Shown here: positions 18,373 to 28,600 of the stretch, piece by piece
Layout: each line of letters opens with the position of its first letter
Numbering within the stretch: position 1 is the first letter of the stretch
Assembly: GCA_946187695.1 (NCBI GenBank)
Contig: CAMHSB010000002.1
Coordinates: 124,001 to 188,000, forward strand
Length of the DNA stretch: 64,000 bases
Reading direction: 5' to 3'
Origin: an uncultured Bacteroidales bacterium
GTDB lineage: Bacteria > Bacteroidota > Bacteroidia > Bacteroidales > Paludibacteraceae
The notes under the pieces: generated by a model
What the model was told of the DNA's origin: nothing
Databases searched by the model: none
Seen by the model: the letters and a program-made list of their open reading frames with translations, nothing else
Translations under genes and position numbers: made by a program

Positions 18373-19283
18373 ATACGCAGGGCAAAATCACCTTTATCTT
18401 TTATTCGATCAACGATCTCTTTATACCTTTCCGGTTGTAACGGAGCTACGTGGTGCGCTTTCTTCCATTCCCCGATCCGTCGGCTCACGTCCATGCGTGC
18501 CGCAATCGTGTCCCATAACCGCTCATCCAACTCGTCAATCTCTGCCCGCAGCCAGTTGAGTTCGGTGTCTTTTAAATCTTCAATCTCCAATCTCCAATCT
18601 CCAATCTCATCCGGCCTTATCTGCTGCTTTCTGTCGGAAAGCGCTTGCTCCGGATGAGCGTGCACTTCGATCATTGCGCCGTCGAGCCCCAACTCCGCTA
18701 CCTTTTTGAGCAGTTCCGGCACTTGGGCGGCATCGCCGCTCATATGACTCGGGTCCAGCAACATCGGTATATCCGGCCGGGCAGTACGCACCTTATGCGC
18801 CATCGACCAGCACGGCTGGTGGTTACATCCGCGATGAATAGCCATCACCGGCACACCTGCTTTCTCCAATCGTGCGATATTCCCCAACCACAACTCCGCA
18901 TCCGCATTCACCGGGTTCTTGATAAAGATTCCTTTTAAATCAAAAATCTTAAATCTTAAATCTAAAATAGCGGAGCAAATAGATTGTACAACAATCGGAT
19001 TTGCGGAGCTCCTTGCTCCTATCCACAGATAGTCGATCCCAGCTTTCAATGCCGCCTCTACATGTTCGGGGGTCGCTACTTCGGTCGCTACCTGCACACC
19101 GTACGTGCGCTTCACTTCCTGCAACCACTCTAACGCAGGCGCACCTACGCCTTGGAACGTGTCCGGGCGCGTACGCGGTTTCCATACGCCCGCGCGAAAG
19201 ATAAACGACGTTCCGCAGATGTCCTTGAGGGCACCTGCGGTCGCGATCACTTGCTCACGCGTCTCTGCGGAACACGGACCCAA
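18330..19283 (-). CDS. bifunctional DAHP synthase / chorismate mutase
   Basis: GPCSAETREQVIATA...FRAGVWKPRTRPDTFQGVGAPALEWLQEVKRTYGVQVATEVATPEHVEAALKAGIDYLWIGARS...LDPSHMSGD; C-terminal chorismate mutase LRAEIDELDERLWDTIAARMDVSRRIGEWKKAH. Start at TTG 19283 uncertain. Confidence 0.93.
   Translation of the reverse strand: MGPCSAETREQVIATAGALKDICGTSFIFRAGVWKPRTRPDTFQGVGAPALEWLQEVKRTYGVQVATEVATPEHVEAALKAGIDYLWIGARSSANPIVVQSICSAILDLRFKIFDLKGIFIKNPVNADAELWLGNIARLEKAGVPVMAIHRGCNHQPCWSMAHKVRTARPDIPMLLDPSHMSGDAAQVPELLKKVAELGLDGAMIEVHAHPEQALSDRKQQIRPDEIGDWRLEIEDLKDTELNWLRAEIDELDERLWDTIAARMDVSRRIGEWKKAHHVAPLQPERYKEIVDRIKDKGDFALRIWEIIHEESLKQQK
18574..18608. repeat. 7-bp tandem repeat array inside DAHPS-CM linker
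   Basis: aaatctt + caatctc x4; encodes IGDWRLEIEDLK. Confidence 0.92.
18937..18964. repeat. 7-bp tandem repeat array inside DAHPS domain
   Basis: aaatcaa aaatctt aaatctt aaatcta; encodes LDLRFKIFDLKG. Confidence 0.88.
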
Positions 19284-19299
19284 TATGTAGATCGGCGTC

Positions 19300-19779
19300 T
19301 TAATAGGTCAACTGCATACGGAAGAAAGCGTCTTCCGGAGTAAAATCATCATAGAAATAATCGGAAATGGTAATGATGATCTCCACAAAACCGACACCGA
19401 GGGCATAGTCGATATGCTGCTGGTATTGATACGGACTCTGCGTGCCATCACCATTGTCCTGGTAGATCAACTCGTAAGTCGTCTCCGGCAGCGCTACTTG
19501 GAACGCACTCTTCGTGCCATGATGATACTCATGGAAGATGGTTACATCCCCAAAATCATATACGTCCTGTGTCAAACCCTCCACCGGTACATGGACGAAA
19601 TACTGGTTTGTGTTCGTGTCAAACTGCCATTCGTTCGCTGCCACCGGTATATCCACCGTCATCTTGTGGAACGAACAAGGTGTCTGCGTGTGGTTACACG
19701 TACACGGATCATTCTTCTCGCATCCGGCAAACACCATGCTCACCGCTGCTACCATTGCTATAAAAAGATATTTTTTCAT
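19300..19779 (-). CDS. hypothetical lipoprotein
   Basis: MKKYLFIAMVAAVSMVFAGC lipobox; start trimmed to MKKY. Confidence 0.8.
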   Translation of the reverse strand: MKKYLFIAMVAAVSMVFAGCEKNDPCTCNHTQTPCSFHKMTVDIPVAANEWQFDTNTNQYFVHVPVEGLTQDVYDFGDVTIFHEYHHGTKSAFQVALPETTYELIYQDNGDGTQSPYQYQQHIDYALGVGFVEIIITISDYFYDDFTPEDAFFRMQLTY

Positions 19780-19800
19780 ACTCCAAAACCTTTGCGGCTG

Positions 19801-19831
19801 CAAAATTACTACAAATATTTGGAATATGCAA
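19801..19831 (-). promoter_or_regulatory. Bacteroidota-type promoter (TTG-N20-TAATTTTG, minus strand)
   Basis: CAAAATTA 19801-19808 and CAA 19829-19831 on plus strand. Confidence 0.75.
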
Positions 19832-20012
19832 GATTTTTAGCAAAAAAAGAAGTCTAAGCTAGAAATCGCTATACTTACGGGGTTATGTCGGGTCAATAAC
19901 GCGACCATCACGGGACCACGTCCCGAGAACGACCTAAGGAGAACCCAAGCAAGTCCATTTTCATGCCTCTTGTCTGAGACTTTGACCTAAGTCTCATTCG
20001 CATCTCGTTCGC

Positions 20013-20077
20013 ATTACGGACGTCCTAGTCCGGTCCCTTTCCGGCTTTACGTCGTCTATTGTCCCGGCATTTGATGC
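20013..20077. repeat. Palindromic intergenic repeat, copy 1
   Basis: attacggacgtcctagtccggtccctttccggctttacgtcgtctattgtcccggcatttgatgccgg; near-identical to 20817-20880. Confidence 0.9.
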
Positions 20078-20086
20078 CGGTGTCAT

Positions 20087-20752
20087 TTATTCTTCGCCTA
20101 TCCGGAACACTTTCTTCACTTTCCTCTCCATCCGTTTGTTGATTTCGTCATAAATCTTCCGGGTGTACGGATGTAACTTCGCGCAATCTACTGTCTCAAG
20201 CGTCTCTTTGCATTCCTCGAACATACCGGCTTCGCGATATAGCTCCGCCTTAAACATTAGATCCTCAGGCCTTGTCATATCAGCTAAAGCAATATATCTT
20301 TGTATTTTGCTAACAAAGAATTCGAATTCCTCTTTGGGCGGATTCGGTTCAAACGGAGGTTCAAGGATGAATGTCCCGCTCTCGTCATAAAAACGATAAT
20401 AGGCATCGTTATACCCATGAATAAGGTTCATTAGAATGATGCATCTGTCGTGATCGTCAATAGTCGCGTCCTCTTTAAATTGTTCATAGGCTTCCTTCCA
20501 TTGGGAATACGAAAGTCTTCCCCGTTCATCAGACATGCTATCTCCTGTTCGTCCTTCCTGCTTGTAATGCAGATAATACTTGCTGCACCGAGGGCACTTC
20601 TGTACCGGCGAGACCCTGGGCATCATAGGACCCACGGTTTTTCCGTCAGACCAACTTGTTGCCCCCATTCCATTACCGGAAATCAGAGATAACAATTCCT
20701 TCTCCTCCCCGCAGAACGGACATTTGACGATTCGTGTATTACCTTTTTGCAT
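20087..20752 (-). CDS. hypothetical protein with two CxxC (zinc-ribbon-like) motifs
   Basis: VKCPFCGEEKELL...VQKCPRCSKYYLHY, then helical C-terminal part. Confidence 0.75.
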   Translation of the reverse strand: MQKGNTRIVKCPFCGEEKELLSLISGNGMGATSWSDGKTVGPMMPRVSPVQKCPRCSKYYLHYKQEGRTGDSMSDERGRLSYSQWKEAYEQFKEDATIDDHDRCIILMNLIHGYNDAYYRFYDESGTFILEPPFEPNPPKEEFEFFVSKIQRYIALADMTRPEDLMFKAELYREAGMFEECKETLETVDCAKLHPYTRKIYDEINKRMERKVKKVFRIGEE

Positions 20753-20816
20753 AAGAGATGTTTAACGTTATTAAAAACTTTGTTCTCCCTTCTATTTTCG
20801 CGACCATTTCGCGATC

Positions 20817-20880
20817 ATTACGGACGTCCTAGTCCGGTCCCTTTCCGGTTTTACGTCGTCTATTGTCCCGGATGCCATCC
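20817..20880. repeat. Palindromic intergenic repeat, copy 2
   Basis: attacggacgtcctagtccggtccctttccggttttacgtcgtctattgtcccggatgccatccgg. Confidence 0.9.
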
Positions 20881-20912
20881 GGTGCCCTTGACAGGCTATC
20901 CGCCAAGTCAAA

Positions 20913-21401
20913 TTATTTTACCTTTGAGAAGTGGAATACAACTTTCTTGTAGTCTTTCTCTCGATAGACTAAAGTATCGCTATTGGATAAAAGGATCTTA
21001 TAGCAATTATGAATAGGCACGTCCACAATATCCATCGTCGCGTATTCGCGCAACTCTTTCTTATTTTTCTCCCAGCGGAACCATCCGTTCCCATGATACT
21101 TCAGGTCTTCCTCCTGGACATCTTCTGACTCGTCCCATTCTTTTCCCCAGAACATCTGCGCCTCCTCATCGTAATCATCGTAATAGACCTTATACCATCC
21201 CGGCTTATCCGAACTATGCCATTTACCAACTAGCTTCGGATCCGCATGAGGAACATCCGCTTCCATATATCCGACACCATCCGTAGGATATTCATTCTCC
21301 ATGTGCATCCCGTGTGAACGATGATACAGCACATACCCAACGGTTGCCGCGGCAGCAAGGGCCAAGATACAAAGTATTATAATGACTATTCGCTTCTTCA
21401 T
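20913..21401 (-). CDS. hypothetical membrane-anchored protein
   Basis: MKKRIVIIILCILALAAAATVGYVLY N-terminal TM; overlaps next gene by 4 nt. Confidence 0.75.
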   Translation of the reverse strand: MKKRIVIIILCILALAAAATVGYVLYHRSHGMHMENEYPTDGVGYMEADVPHADPKLVGKWHSSDKPGWYKVYYDDYDEEAQMFWGKEWDESEDVQEEDLKYHGNGWFRWEKNKKELREYATMDIVDVPIHNCYKILLSNSDTLVYREKDYKKVVFHFSKVK

Positions 21402-22945
21402 TTGATTGCAATGATTTGTGCTTGTTGGTTATTCATACCCGGCATGGTCTTTCCAACCCCGGCATTGATATACGTCGGATCGCACACCACATACTTGCGG
21501 TTGTTATATCTCAACCAATCGCCGTTGACCTCATTATTAAATGCCACAGCTGCCGCCAGATGCCCCGGATAGTAGAGTAATACCACATCCAGTCCCACTA
21601 AATCGCGTACCAGTCGCGAGAACAGAATGGCGCGGTCTTCACAATCGCTATAGGGGTAATAGAGCGTCTCTTGCGGGAAGAAGGCACGGTCATGCCCCCA
21701 TATCTTATTGTCATACCCATACTCGAATGCAGTCTGTACCCAGTTAAGCAGTATGCCCACAGCCTCCTTTTCATTCATGTCAGCAATGGTCTTCTTCAGT
21801 GACGGATAGAGCATGTCCTTCACGGATTTCTCTATCGGTGTATTGACATAAGCAGCCCAGCGAGAGTTAGGACTACCGATGACGCACGACTGCGGATATT
21901 CGTTAAAGAAATCGATCATGTTCTTGTTCAGACTCACTGACGCCGTAACTCCCTTATTGGAAGAAAGCGTTCGCTTGGGTGTCGGTTCTTTGCTTAGGAG
22001 CGGTAACTGCTTCAACTGCAAGGAGATAGATTTCTCTTTGTTGTAGTTCGCCTTGGTAATCTGCATCTCCACAACTTTGGGAGTCGTCACGTTGTAAAAT
22101 TTGACGCCATCCAAGATGTAGTAATAGTAATCAAACAGGTCGTACAGACTAGCCGCTAACATATACAGATTCGTTTTATCCATCCCGAGTCGAATGCGAT
22201 AACCCGATTGTGTCATCAGAAAGGCCTGCGCCAAGACGGCTTCATTCGTTTTGCCGTATTGTTTTTCTGTCACGGCTCGCAACATCTGCATATATGCCCA
22301 ATCGCAAAGAGCATTCGCTTTGCGTGCATTAAGTGCCGTACTGATTGTGATATCATATCGGCTATCGGATAACTGCTTCCATGCATCAGCTATCGCGTTC
22401 TCACTCAGAGCTCGCAACTTGAGATTATCATTCTGAGGGAAGCCGATGGTTACTAAGTTCCCGAAATAACTGATGGACACTTTTTTATACGGCTCCTCTT
22501 TCGGTTGCACCGGAGCAATCGGTTCCGGAGCCGGTGGAGGTGTCGGAACAACCACTACTTTCGGCTTCACCGCGATCTCTATAGGCTTTGCATCTATTGT
22601 CGGTTTCGGCGTGTCTAATGGTTTGATATCCTCCTTTGGCTGCGGCTTCTCTTCTTCCTTCGGCTGTGGCGTAGGTTTCGGTTCCTCATACACTACCGGA
22701 GGAATCTCTTTCTCCTCTTTGGGCTTCTCTGCCTGATGAACAGGGAAAGACTCCCATTTCTGGCGCATGAAGTCAGCATACTCGTCATTGATGCGCTTAC
22801 GGAACGCATCAAATTCAGCCTGCTTGTCAGCCTTAAACTGATCAAACTGATCCGTTTGCTTTTGCTTGAACTTGTCAAACGCACTTTGCTGCGCCATCAT
22901 CGGCACGGCACATAGCATGATTCCCAATAAAATCCCTTTTCGCAT
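21398..22945 (-). CDS. secreted protein with transglutaminase-like C-terminal domain and Pro/Glu/Lys-rich linker
   Basis: Signal MRKGILLGIMLCAVPMMAQQ; PKPTPQPKEEEKPQPKED linker; YYPYSDCEDRAILFSRLVRDLVGLDVVLLYYPGHLAAAV (Cys/Asp transglutaminase-like). Confidence 0.75.
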   Translation of the reverse strand: MRKGILLGIMLCAVPMMAQQSAFDKFKQKQTDQFDQFKADKQAEFDAFRKRINDEYADFMRQKWESFPVHQAEKPKEEKEIPPVVYEEPKPTPQPKEEEKPQPKEDIKPLDTPKPTIDAKPIEIAVKPKVVVVPTPPPAPEPIAPVQPKEEPYKKVSISYFGNLVTIGFPQNDNLKLRALSENAIADAWKQLSDSRYDITISTALNARKANALCDWAYMQMLRAVTEKQYGKTNEAVLAQAFLMTQSGYRIRLGMDKTNLYMLAASLYDLFDYYYYILDGVKFYNVTTPKVVEMQITKANYNKEKSISLQLKQLPLLSKEPTPKRTLSSNKGVTASVSLNKNMIDFFNEYPQSCVIGSPNSRWAAYVNTPIEKSVKDMLYPSLKKTIADMNEKEAVGILLNWVQTAFEYGYDNKIWGHDRAFFPQETLYYPYSDCEDRAILFSRLVRDLVGLDVVLLYYPGHLAAAVAFNNEVNGDWLRYNNRKYVVCDPTYINAGVGKTMPGMNNQQAQIIAIK

Positions 22946-23125
22946 ATGTTATATATGTTTCTCTTTCTATTTGGCTTTTTACTTTGTAATCTGCTCTTTG
23001 ATGACAAAACAAATTACATCATTGTATATGCTTTGAGTCTCCCTGCGCTATCTTTTGGCCGTCATCAGTTGCCAGTACTTAGTTATGTACTCTCGATATC
23101 TAACATGAGTTCTCAAATGTGTGTA

Positions 23126-25666
23126 TTATTGAATTTTATCTTTTCTAACTGCACGAACTCGTGCATTTATTATATACCAAGACGAGTTTTGGCTCAAATG
23201 AGTTTGTTCATATGATCCATTATATATATATATCACATACGGATACTTTGTCCCTTTTGATGAGGTCCAATAGTTCGCATAGTAATATGCCGATCCTGGG
23301 CGTCCATATCCATCGTCATAATAAGTTTGTACCCATCCGGTGGTTACTTGTCGTGCTATTTGTTCAAGTTCATACATGTCTGGAAGATACCAGTCATCAT
23401 ATCCTGCAAGTGTATAATTTTGACATGTATTTACCGCAGTTTGCCAATCCATTTCGCCGAGATCTTGAGACACATGATACTTATATCCGCCATAACTAAC
23501 TATTGGAAGTAAAGAGTAAGCATACATTTCTTTAGTAACTAAGACCTGTTCTCCGTATACGGTTCCATTAATGTTAGTTGCATAAGCACGAATGTAATAA
23601 TTAGTAGATTGTAGATTAATCCCGGTGATTTGACTAGAATAGTATCCACCTCCCGTGCCATCTGAAGTTTTAGTATCGCTTATAGTTGGGTAAGGAAATG
23701 TACTCCAACATACACCTCGTTCAGTAATAGGGAAGCCACCATCATCTGTTATATTTCCACCTGAAATTGCTGATGTTCGGGTTATACTCTCTACTTCTAA
23801 TGTCTCTACAGTTGGTAAACCATCTTTAGTTATAAATGATTTTTGTGCACTATAACTAGTCGCTACATTAGTAGTAGCATATGCACGCACATAATAAGTC
23901 GTGTTAGGCTGTAGATTTGCCAAATAACACATATAATCGTTATTCAATTGTTTACCGCCCGCTGTATTTGTTTGATCTTCTATAGTCGGAGTTGGCAAAG
24001 TTGACCAGCACACTCCGCTTTCTAATAATTCGGACGCACCGCTTAAATCGGTTACTTTAATTGAAACGGATGCAGTGATCGCGGTAGTATCTGTAATATT
24101 ACCTAACGTCACGACAGCTTTACCGTCTTTAGTGGCAATTTTAATAACTTGACCATAAGAGGTTCCATTTTCGTTAATAGCATACGATCGAGTAAAATAT
24201 TCAGTTTCTGGTTGTAAATCTATGATGGTAGAACTGAAAACTCCCATCCCCTTACCATTAGGTATTTTAATATCCTCTGTGGTAGGTTCTGAATTTTGTT
24301 GACTATAAACAAAACCACGTTCTGAGACATTGTATCCCCATGTTTCAGTCACTTCTCCCTCAACACGAATAGTTGTTGCTGTGCTACTAACTTGCTTGGT
24401 TTTCACAATAGGTAAACCATCTGTTGTAGTGATGCTAATTTGTTTACTATACGTTGTTCCTGTCTCATTGGTCGCAAACGCGCGCACATAATACGTGGTG
24501 CCTATTTGTAGATTTCTGACATTTCCTTGATATGATCCTAATCCTCTTCCTACAGAAATAGTGGCATCTTCTGTTGTTGGATATTGTGTGGTAGCATAAC
24601 AGAAACCGCGCTCCGTAACAGCAATATCACAATCAGAGACAACCGTACCATACGCTGTGAAACCGGTTGCAGTTACGGAGGTTATTGAATCCGTTTTTAC
24701 TACAGCTAAACCATCCAATGTAGTGATAATAATCTGCTCTCCATAGGTCGTTTTAGTACTATTAGTTGCATACGTGCGGACATAATAAGTTGTATTCTCA
24801 GTCAAATCCTTCATCGTGCTGGTAAACTCACCTATACCAGATCCATCATCCGTACAGTCATCATCTACTGTCGGATCCGGACGCTTGCTCCAACATGTTC
24901 CGCGTTTAGTTACTGAGAATCCACCATCGCTGACCACTTTACCTTTACACTTCGCTGAGTGAGCAGTGATACGGATAACAGAATCGGTTACAACAACTGC
25001 AACACCTTCCTCTGTCGTGAACTTTATTTGTAACGTGTCATAGGCTGTACCCATTTTGTTTGTTGCATATGCACGAGCATAATAGATGGTGTTGTACTCC
25101 AAATTTTTCAAAGTACTTGTAAAAGCACCAAGACCAGCACCATCCGTTGTATGCAAGCCGTCTACAGTAGGATAAGGATCCGGCCCATAGCAGATACCGC
25201 GAGCAGTAACACGCAAACGTCCATCGGTCATAACTTCACCGCCCATGATAACCTCATCGGCTTTCAATGATTGGATCGGTGTTGTTTTTACGGTTGGTTT
25301 AGACGGTCCCTCAACCTCTATTACTCCTAAATCCACTTCAGCTTGGCCATAGCCACCCAATCCTACTTTTTTAGGAATACAGGTGGAATCCCCAGCAAGC
25401 AGGTAATATTCTCCATCTATTTCGTTAACTCGTACTTTGAGTGAGAATAATCCTCCTGCATCAGTTTGTGTCTGACAATGGGTGTCCTTTCCATTTGTCA
25501 CTTTAACAGTCAGATCCGCAAAAGGATTGGTGGTATTTATATACACCACTTGTCCGTGATATTCTACAACATCATTTAATTCATCTTTGTTACATCCAAC
25601 AAAGAATGTACTATTGCTAATAATAAGTGTGGCTAATAAGCCAAACCAAGTGAATTGTCTTTTCAT
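23126..25666 (-). CDS. modular lipoprotein: FnIII-like repeats plus C-terminal Lcl/DUF1566-like domain
   Basis: Lipobox ...STFFVGC; repeats G.v..DGG..VTeRG.CWs..p.PT..d..t..G.G.G.F.s....L...TTYYVRAYATN..GT.Yg; C-term GYDDWYLPDMYELEQI...YWTSSKG...ARVRAVRK. Confidence 0.88.
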   Translation of the reverse strand: MKRQFTWFGLLATLIISNSTFFVGCNKDELNDVVEYHGQVVYINTTNPFADLTVKVTNGKDTHCQTQTDAGGLFSLKVRVNEIDGEYYLLAGDSTCIPKKVGLGGYGQAEVDLGVIEVEGPSKPTVKTTPIQSLKADEVIMGGEVMTDGRLRVTARGICYGPDPYPTVDGLHTTDGAGLGAFTSTLKNLEYNTIYYARAYATNKMGTAYDTLQIKFTTEEGVAVVVTDSVIRITAHSAKCKGKVVSDGGFSVTKRGTCWSKRPDPTVDDDCTDDGSGIGEFTSTMKDLTENTTYYVRTYATNSTKTTYGEQIIITTLDGLAVVKTDSITSVTATGFTAYGTVVSDCDIAVTERGFCYATTQYPTTEDATISVGRGLGSYQGNVRNLQIGTTYYVRAFATNETGTTYSKQISITTTDGLPIVKTKQVSSTATTIRVEGEVTETWGYNVSERGFVYSQQNSEPTTEDIKIPNGKGMGVFSSTIIDLQPETEYFTRSYAINENGTSYGQVIKIATKDGKAVVTLGNITDTTAITASVSIKVTDLSGASELLESGVCWSTLPTPTIEDQTNTAGGKQLNNDYMCYLANLQPNTTYYVRAYATTNVATSYSAQKSFITKDGLPTVETLEVESITRTSAISGGNITDDGGFPITERGVCWSTFPYPTISDTKTSDGTGGGYYSSQITGINLQSTNYYIRAYATNINGTVYGEQVLVTKEMYAYSLLPIVSYGGYKYHVSQDLGEMDWQTAVNTCQNYTLAGYDDWYLPDMYELEQIARQVTTGWVQTYYDDGYGRPGSAYYYANYWTSSKGTKYPYVIYIYNGSYEQTHLSQNSSWYIINARVRAVRKDKIQ

Positions 25667-25681
25667 ATTTTTAGTTTAAAT

Positions 25682-28600
25682 TTATTGCGCTATATATTTG
25701 CGGACTGCACGAACCCGTTGAGATGAATCCCTGCTAAATTGGTCCATTTCGGTATATTTTTGTTGCGCTTCTCCACTAACTTGTCTTATTACAATATTGA
25801 ATGTAACTGCACCCCATGAACCATATTCTTCTGATGTCCAATACTGACCCTTTACTTCTATATAATAAGGTGCTTGATTATTAACTACATTCGTCTTCCA
25901 TCCCTCAATATCTTTAGTTGCAAGATAGCAGGCTTGTATTTCGTCTGGGGAGGGTAGATACCAGTCATCATATCCTCCAAATGAAAGAGCATCACAAGCA
26001 GACATGGCATTATCCCAAGTCATAATCCCCATATCAGGATATAGTTTATACGTATAACCTGCATATTGCAATGTTGGTAAATTGGCATAATCAAGATTTT
26101 CTTTACTTATTTTTACCGACTCTCCGTATACTGTACCATTGGCATTGGTAGCATAAGCCCGAACGTAATAAGTGTTATTTTCTGTTAAGTCAATTCCGGT
26201 AATAGTACTAGTAAAATAGCCCTTTCCTCCTCCATTAACGGTTTTGCTATCTGCTATAGTGGGGTTAGGTAATGTACTCCAACAAACACCGCGTGCTGTA
26301 ACTGCATATCCTCCGTCATCTGTCACATTTCCACCTCCAGTTGCTGTTGTGCTGGTAACATTCTCCCCTATAACCGTTGTTGTTACCGATGGCATACCAT
26401 TTCCTGTTGTTACAGAATATACATGACCATAACTTGTCCCTATACTGTTCGTTGCATATGCGCGGACATAATAAGTTGTACTAACAGACACATTTGTTAT
26501 TATTGATGTAAACGCCCCTGATCCTGTTCCGCTAGAAGTAAATGCATCACTCAAAGTGGGCTCTGAATTGTTGGTGCTATAGCATAAACCACGCGCAGTA
26601 ATAGGATAACCGCCATCACTGGTAATATTACCTCCTGCAGAGATTTTAACAGATGTCGCGGTAGGCTGCATTGTTGTTAGTTCTGGTAAACCACTGGCCG
26701 TAGTAAATGTCCGTTGCGGACTATACGATGTTGCGATATCTGTAGTTGCATATGCTCTGACATAATATACCGTACTTGGATTTAGACTGGATAAATTGCA
26801 TGTGTATGCTGTATTTACAACCTTTCCGCTTGCTACTGTCTTTTGATTGACTATAGTGGGGTTAGGCGTAGTTGCCCAACATATACCACAACTTTGTAAC
26901 GTTGCTCCATTTGCATCCGTTATAGTTACTATTCCGGAAGCCGTCAAAGCTGTAATATTAGCAATCGATCCTAATGTAACTTCTGCTGCGCCGGTCTTCG
27001 TCGTGAAAGTCTTCTGATCGCTATATGTCGTGGCTACATTTGTTGTGGCATATGCACGCACATAGTAAGTAGTGCCCGGCTGCAGTTCCGACATGTTGCA
27101 GGGATATGCGGTATTCAGTGCCTTGCCAGTCGCTGCAGTTTTGCTATCTGAGATAGTCGGTGTGGGATTGGTTGACCAACAGATACCACAACTTTGCAAC
27201 GTCGCACTTCCGGCATCGGTGACAGTTACAGACGCAGTAGCGGTCAACGCGGTAATATTGGTTATATTATCTAACAGGACACTCGCATTGCCTGATTTTG
27301 TTTGTATTGAGATTGGCGCACCATACGCAATACCATTTTCATTTATGGCGTAAGCGCGGATATGATAGGTAGTGTTAGCGGATAAGCCGGTAATAGAAAC
27401 ATTGTATCCCCCATTGCCGCTTCCACCTAATACTTTCTCATCTGTAATAGTCGGTAAAACGTTGGTGATACTATAGCATACACCACGTTCTGTGACAGCA
27501 TAACCGCCATTAGATGTTACATTACCTCCGGTAGATATCGATGTGGCAGTAGATGTGGCCTCCGCTGTCGTTACTTTTGCTAATCCATCTTGAGTGGTAA
27601 TTATCCGCTGCTCGCTATACCCAACTCCTATGCTATTTACTGCGTAGGCGCGAACGTAATAAGTGGTGTTAACATTCAACCCAGTTAAACTACCGGTAAA
27701 CTCTCCCATGCCACTACCAATCACCACATGTGCGTCTGTGTTTGTTGGATATTGTGAGACACTATAACAGAAGCCTCGCTCAGAAACGGTTAAACCGCCA
27801 TCACCGGTTACATTACCAGTACAAGATACACTATTGGCTGTCGGCTCTCCTATTTGTGAAAGAACAACTACAGGAATACCATCACTCGTCTTAAATGAAT
27901 ATACTTTACCGTATGCTGTTCCGGCATCTGTAGTAGCATATGCTCGGAAATAATAAGTTGTTTTATCTTGAAGATTTTTGAGATTGCTAACAAACTCTCC
28001 TTTACCTTTACCTTCTGTTGTATGCGTGTCTTCAGTGGTAGGTTGAGGTTCTGTGCTATAGCATATACCGCGTGCTGTTACGGTTAATGTGCCGTCATCT
28101 GTTACTTTTCCACCACATGTTGCTTTTACGGAACCTATGTTAGTTACTACGGAATCTGTCACGACGGAGGGCAGTCCTGTTCGCGTGGTAATTTCATATT
28201 GTATAGAATCATAAGTAGTTGCGGTAGCATTAATTGCATAGGCACGTACGTAATATGTAGTTCCATATTCTAAGCCGCTAATGGTAGCGTGGAACGAACC
28301 AAGTCCTTTACTAACAGGAGTACGCTTGTTTTCTGTTGTCGGATATTGACTTGTCGAGTAACAGAAACCGCGCTCCGTAACAGCAATATCACAATCAGAG
28401 ACCACCGTACCATACGCGGTGAAACCGGTTGCGGTGACGGAGGTTATAGAATCCGTTTTTACTACAGCTAAACCATCCAATGTTGTGATAATAATCTGCT
28501 CTCCATAGGTCGTTTTGGTACTGTTCGTTGCATATGTGCGGACATAATAAGTGGTGTTTTCAGTCAGATCCTTCATCGTACTGGTAAACTCACCGATACC

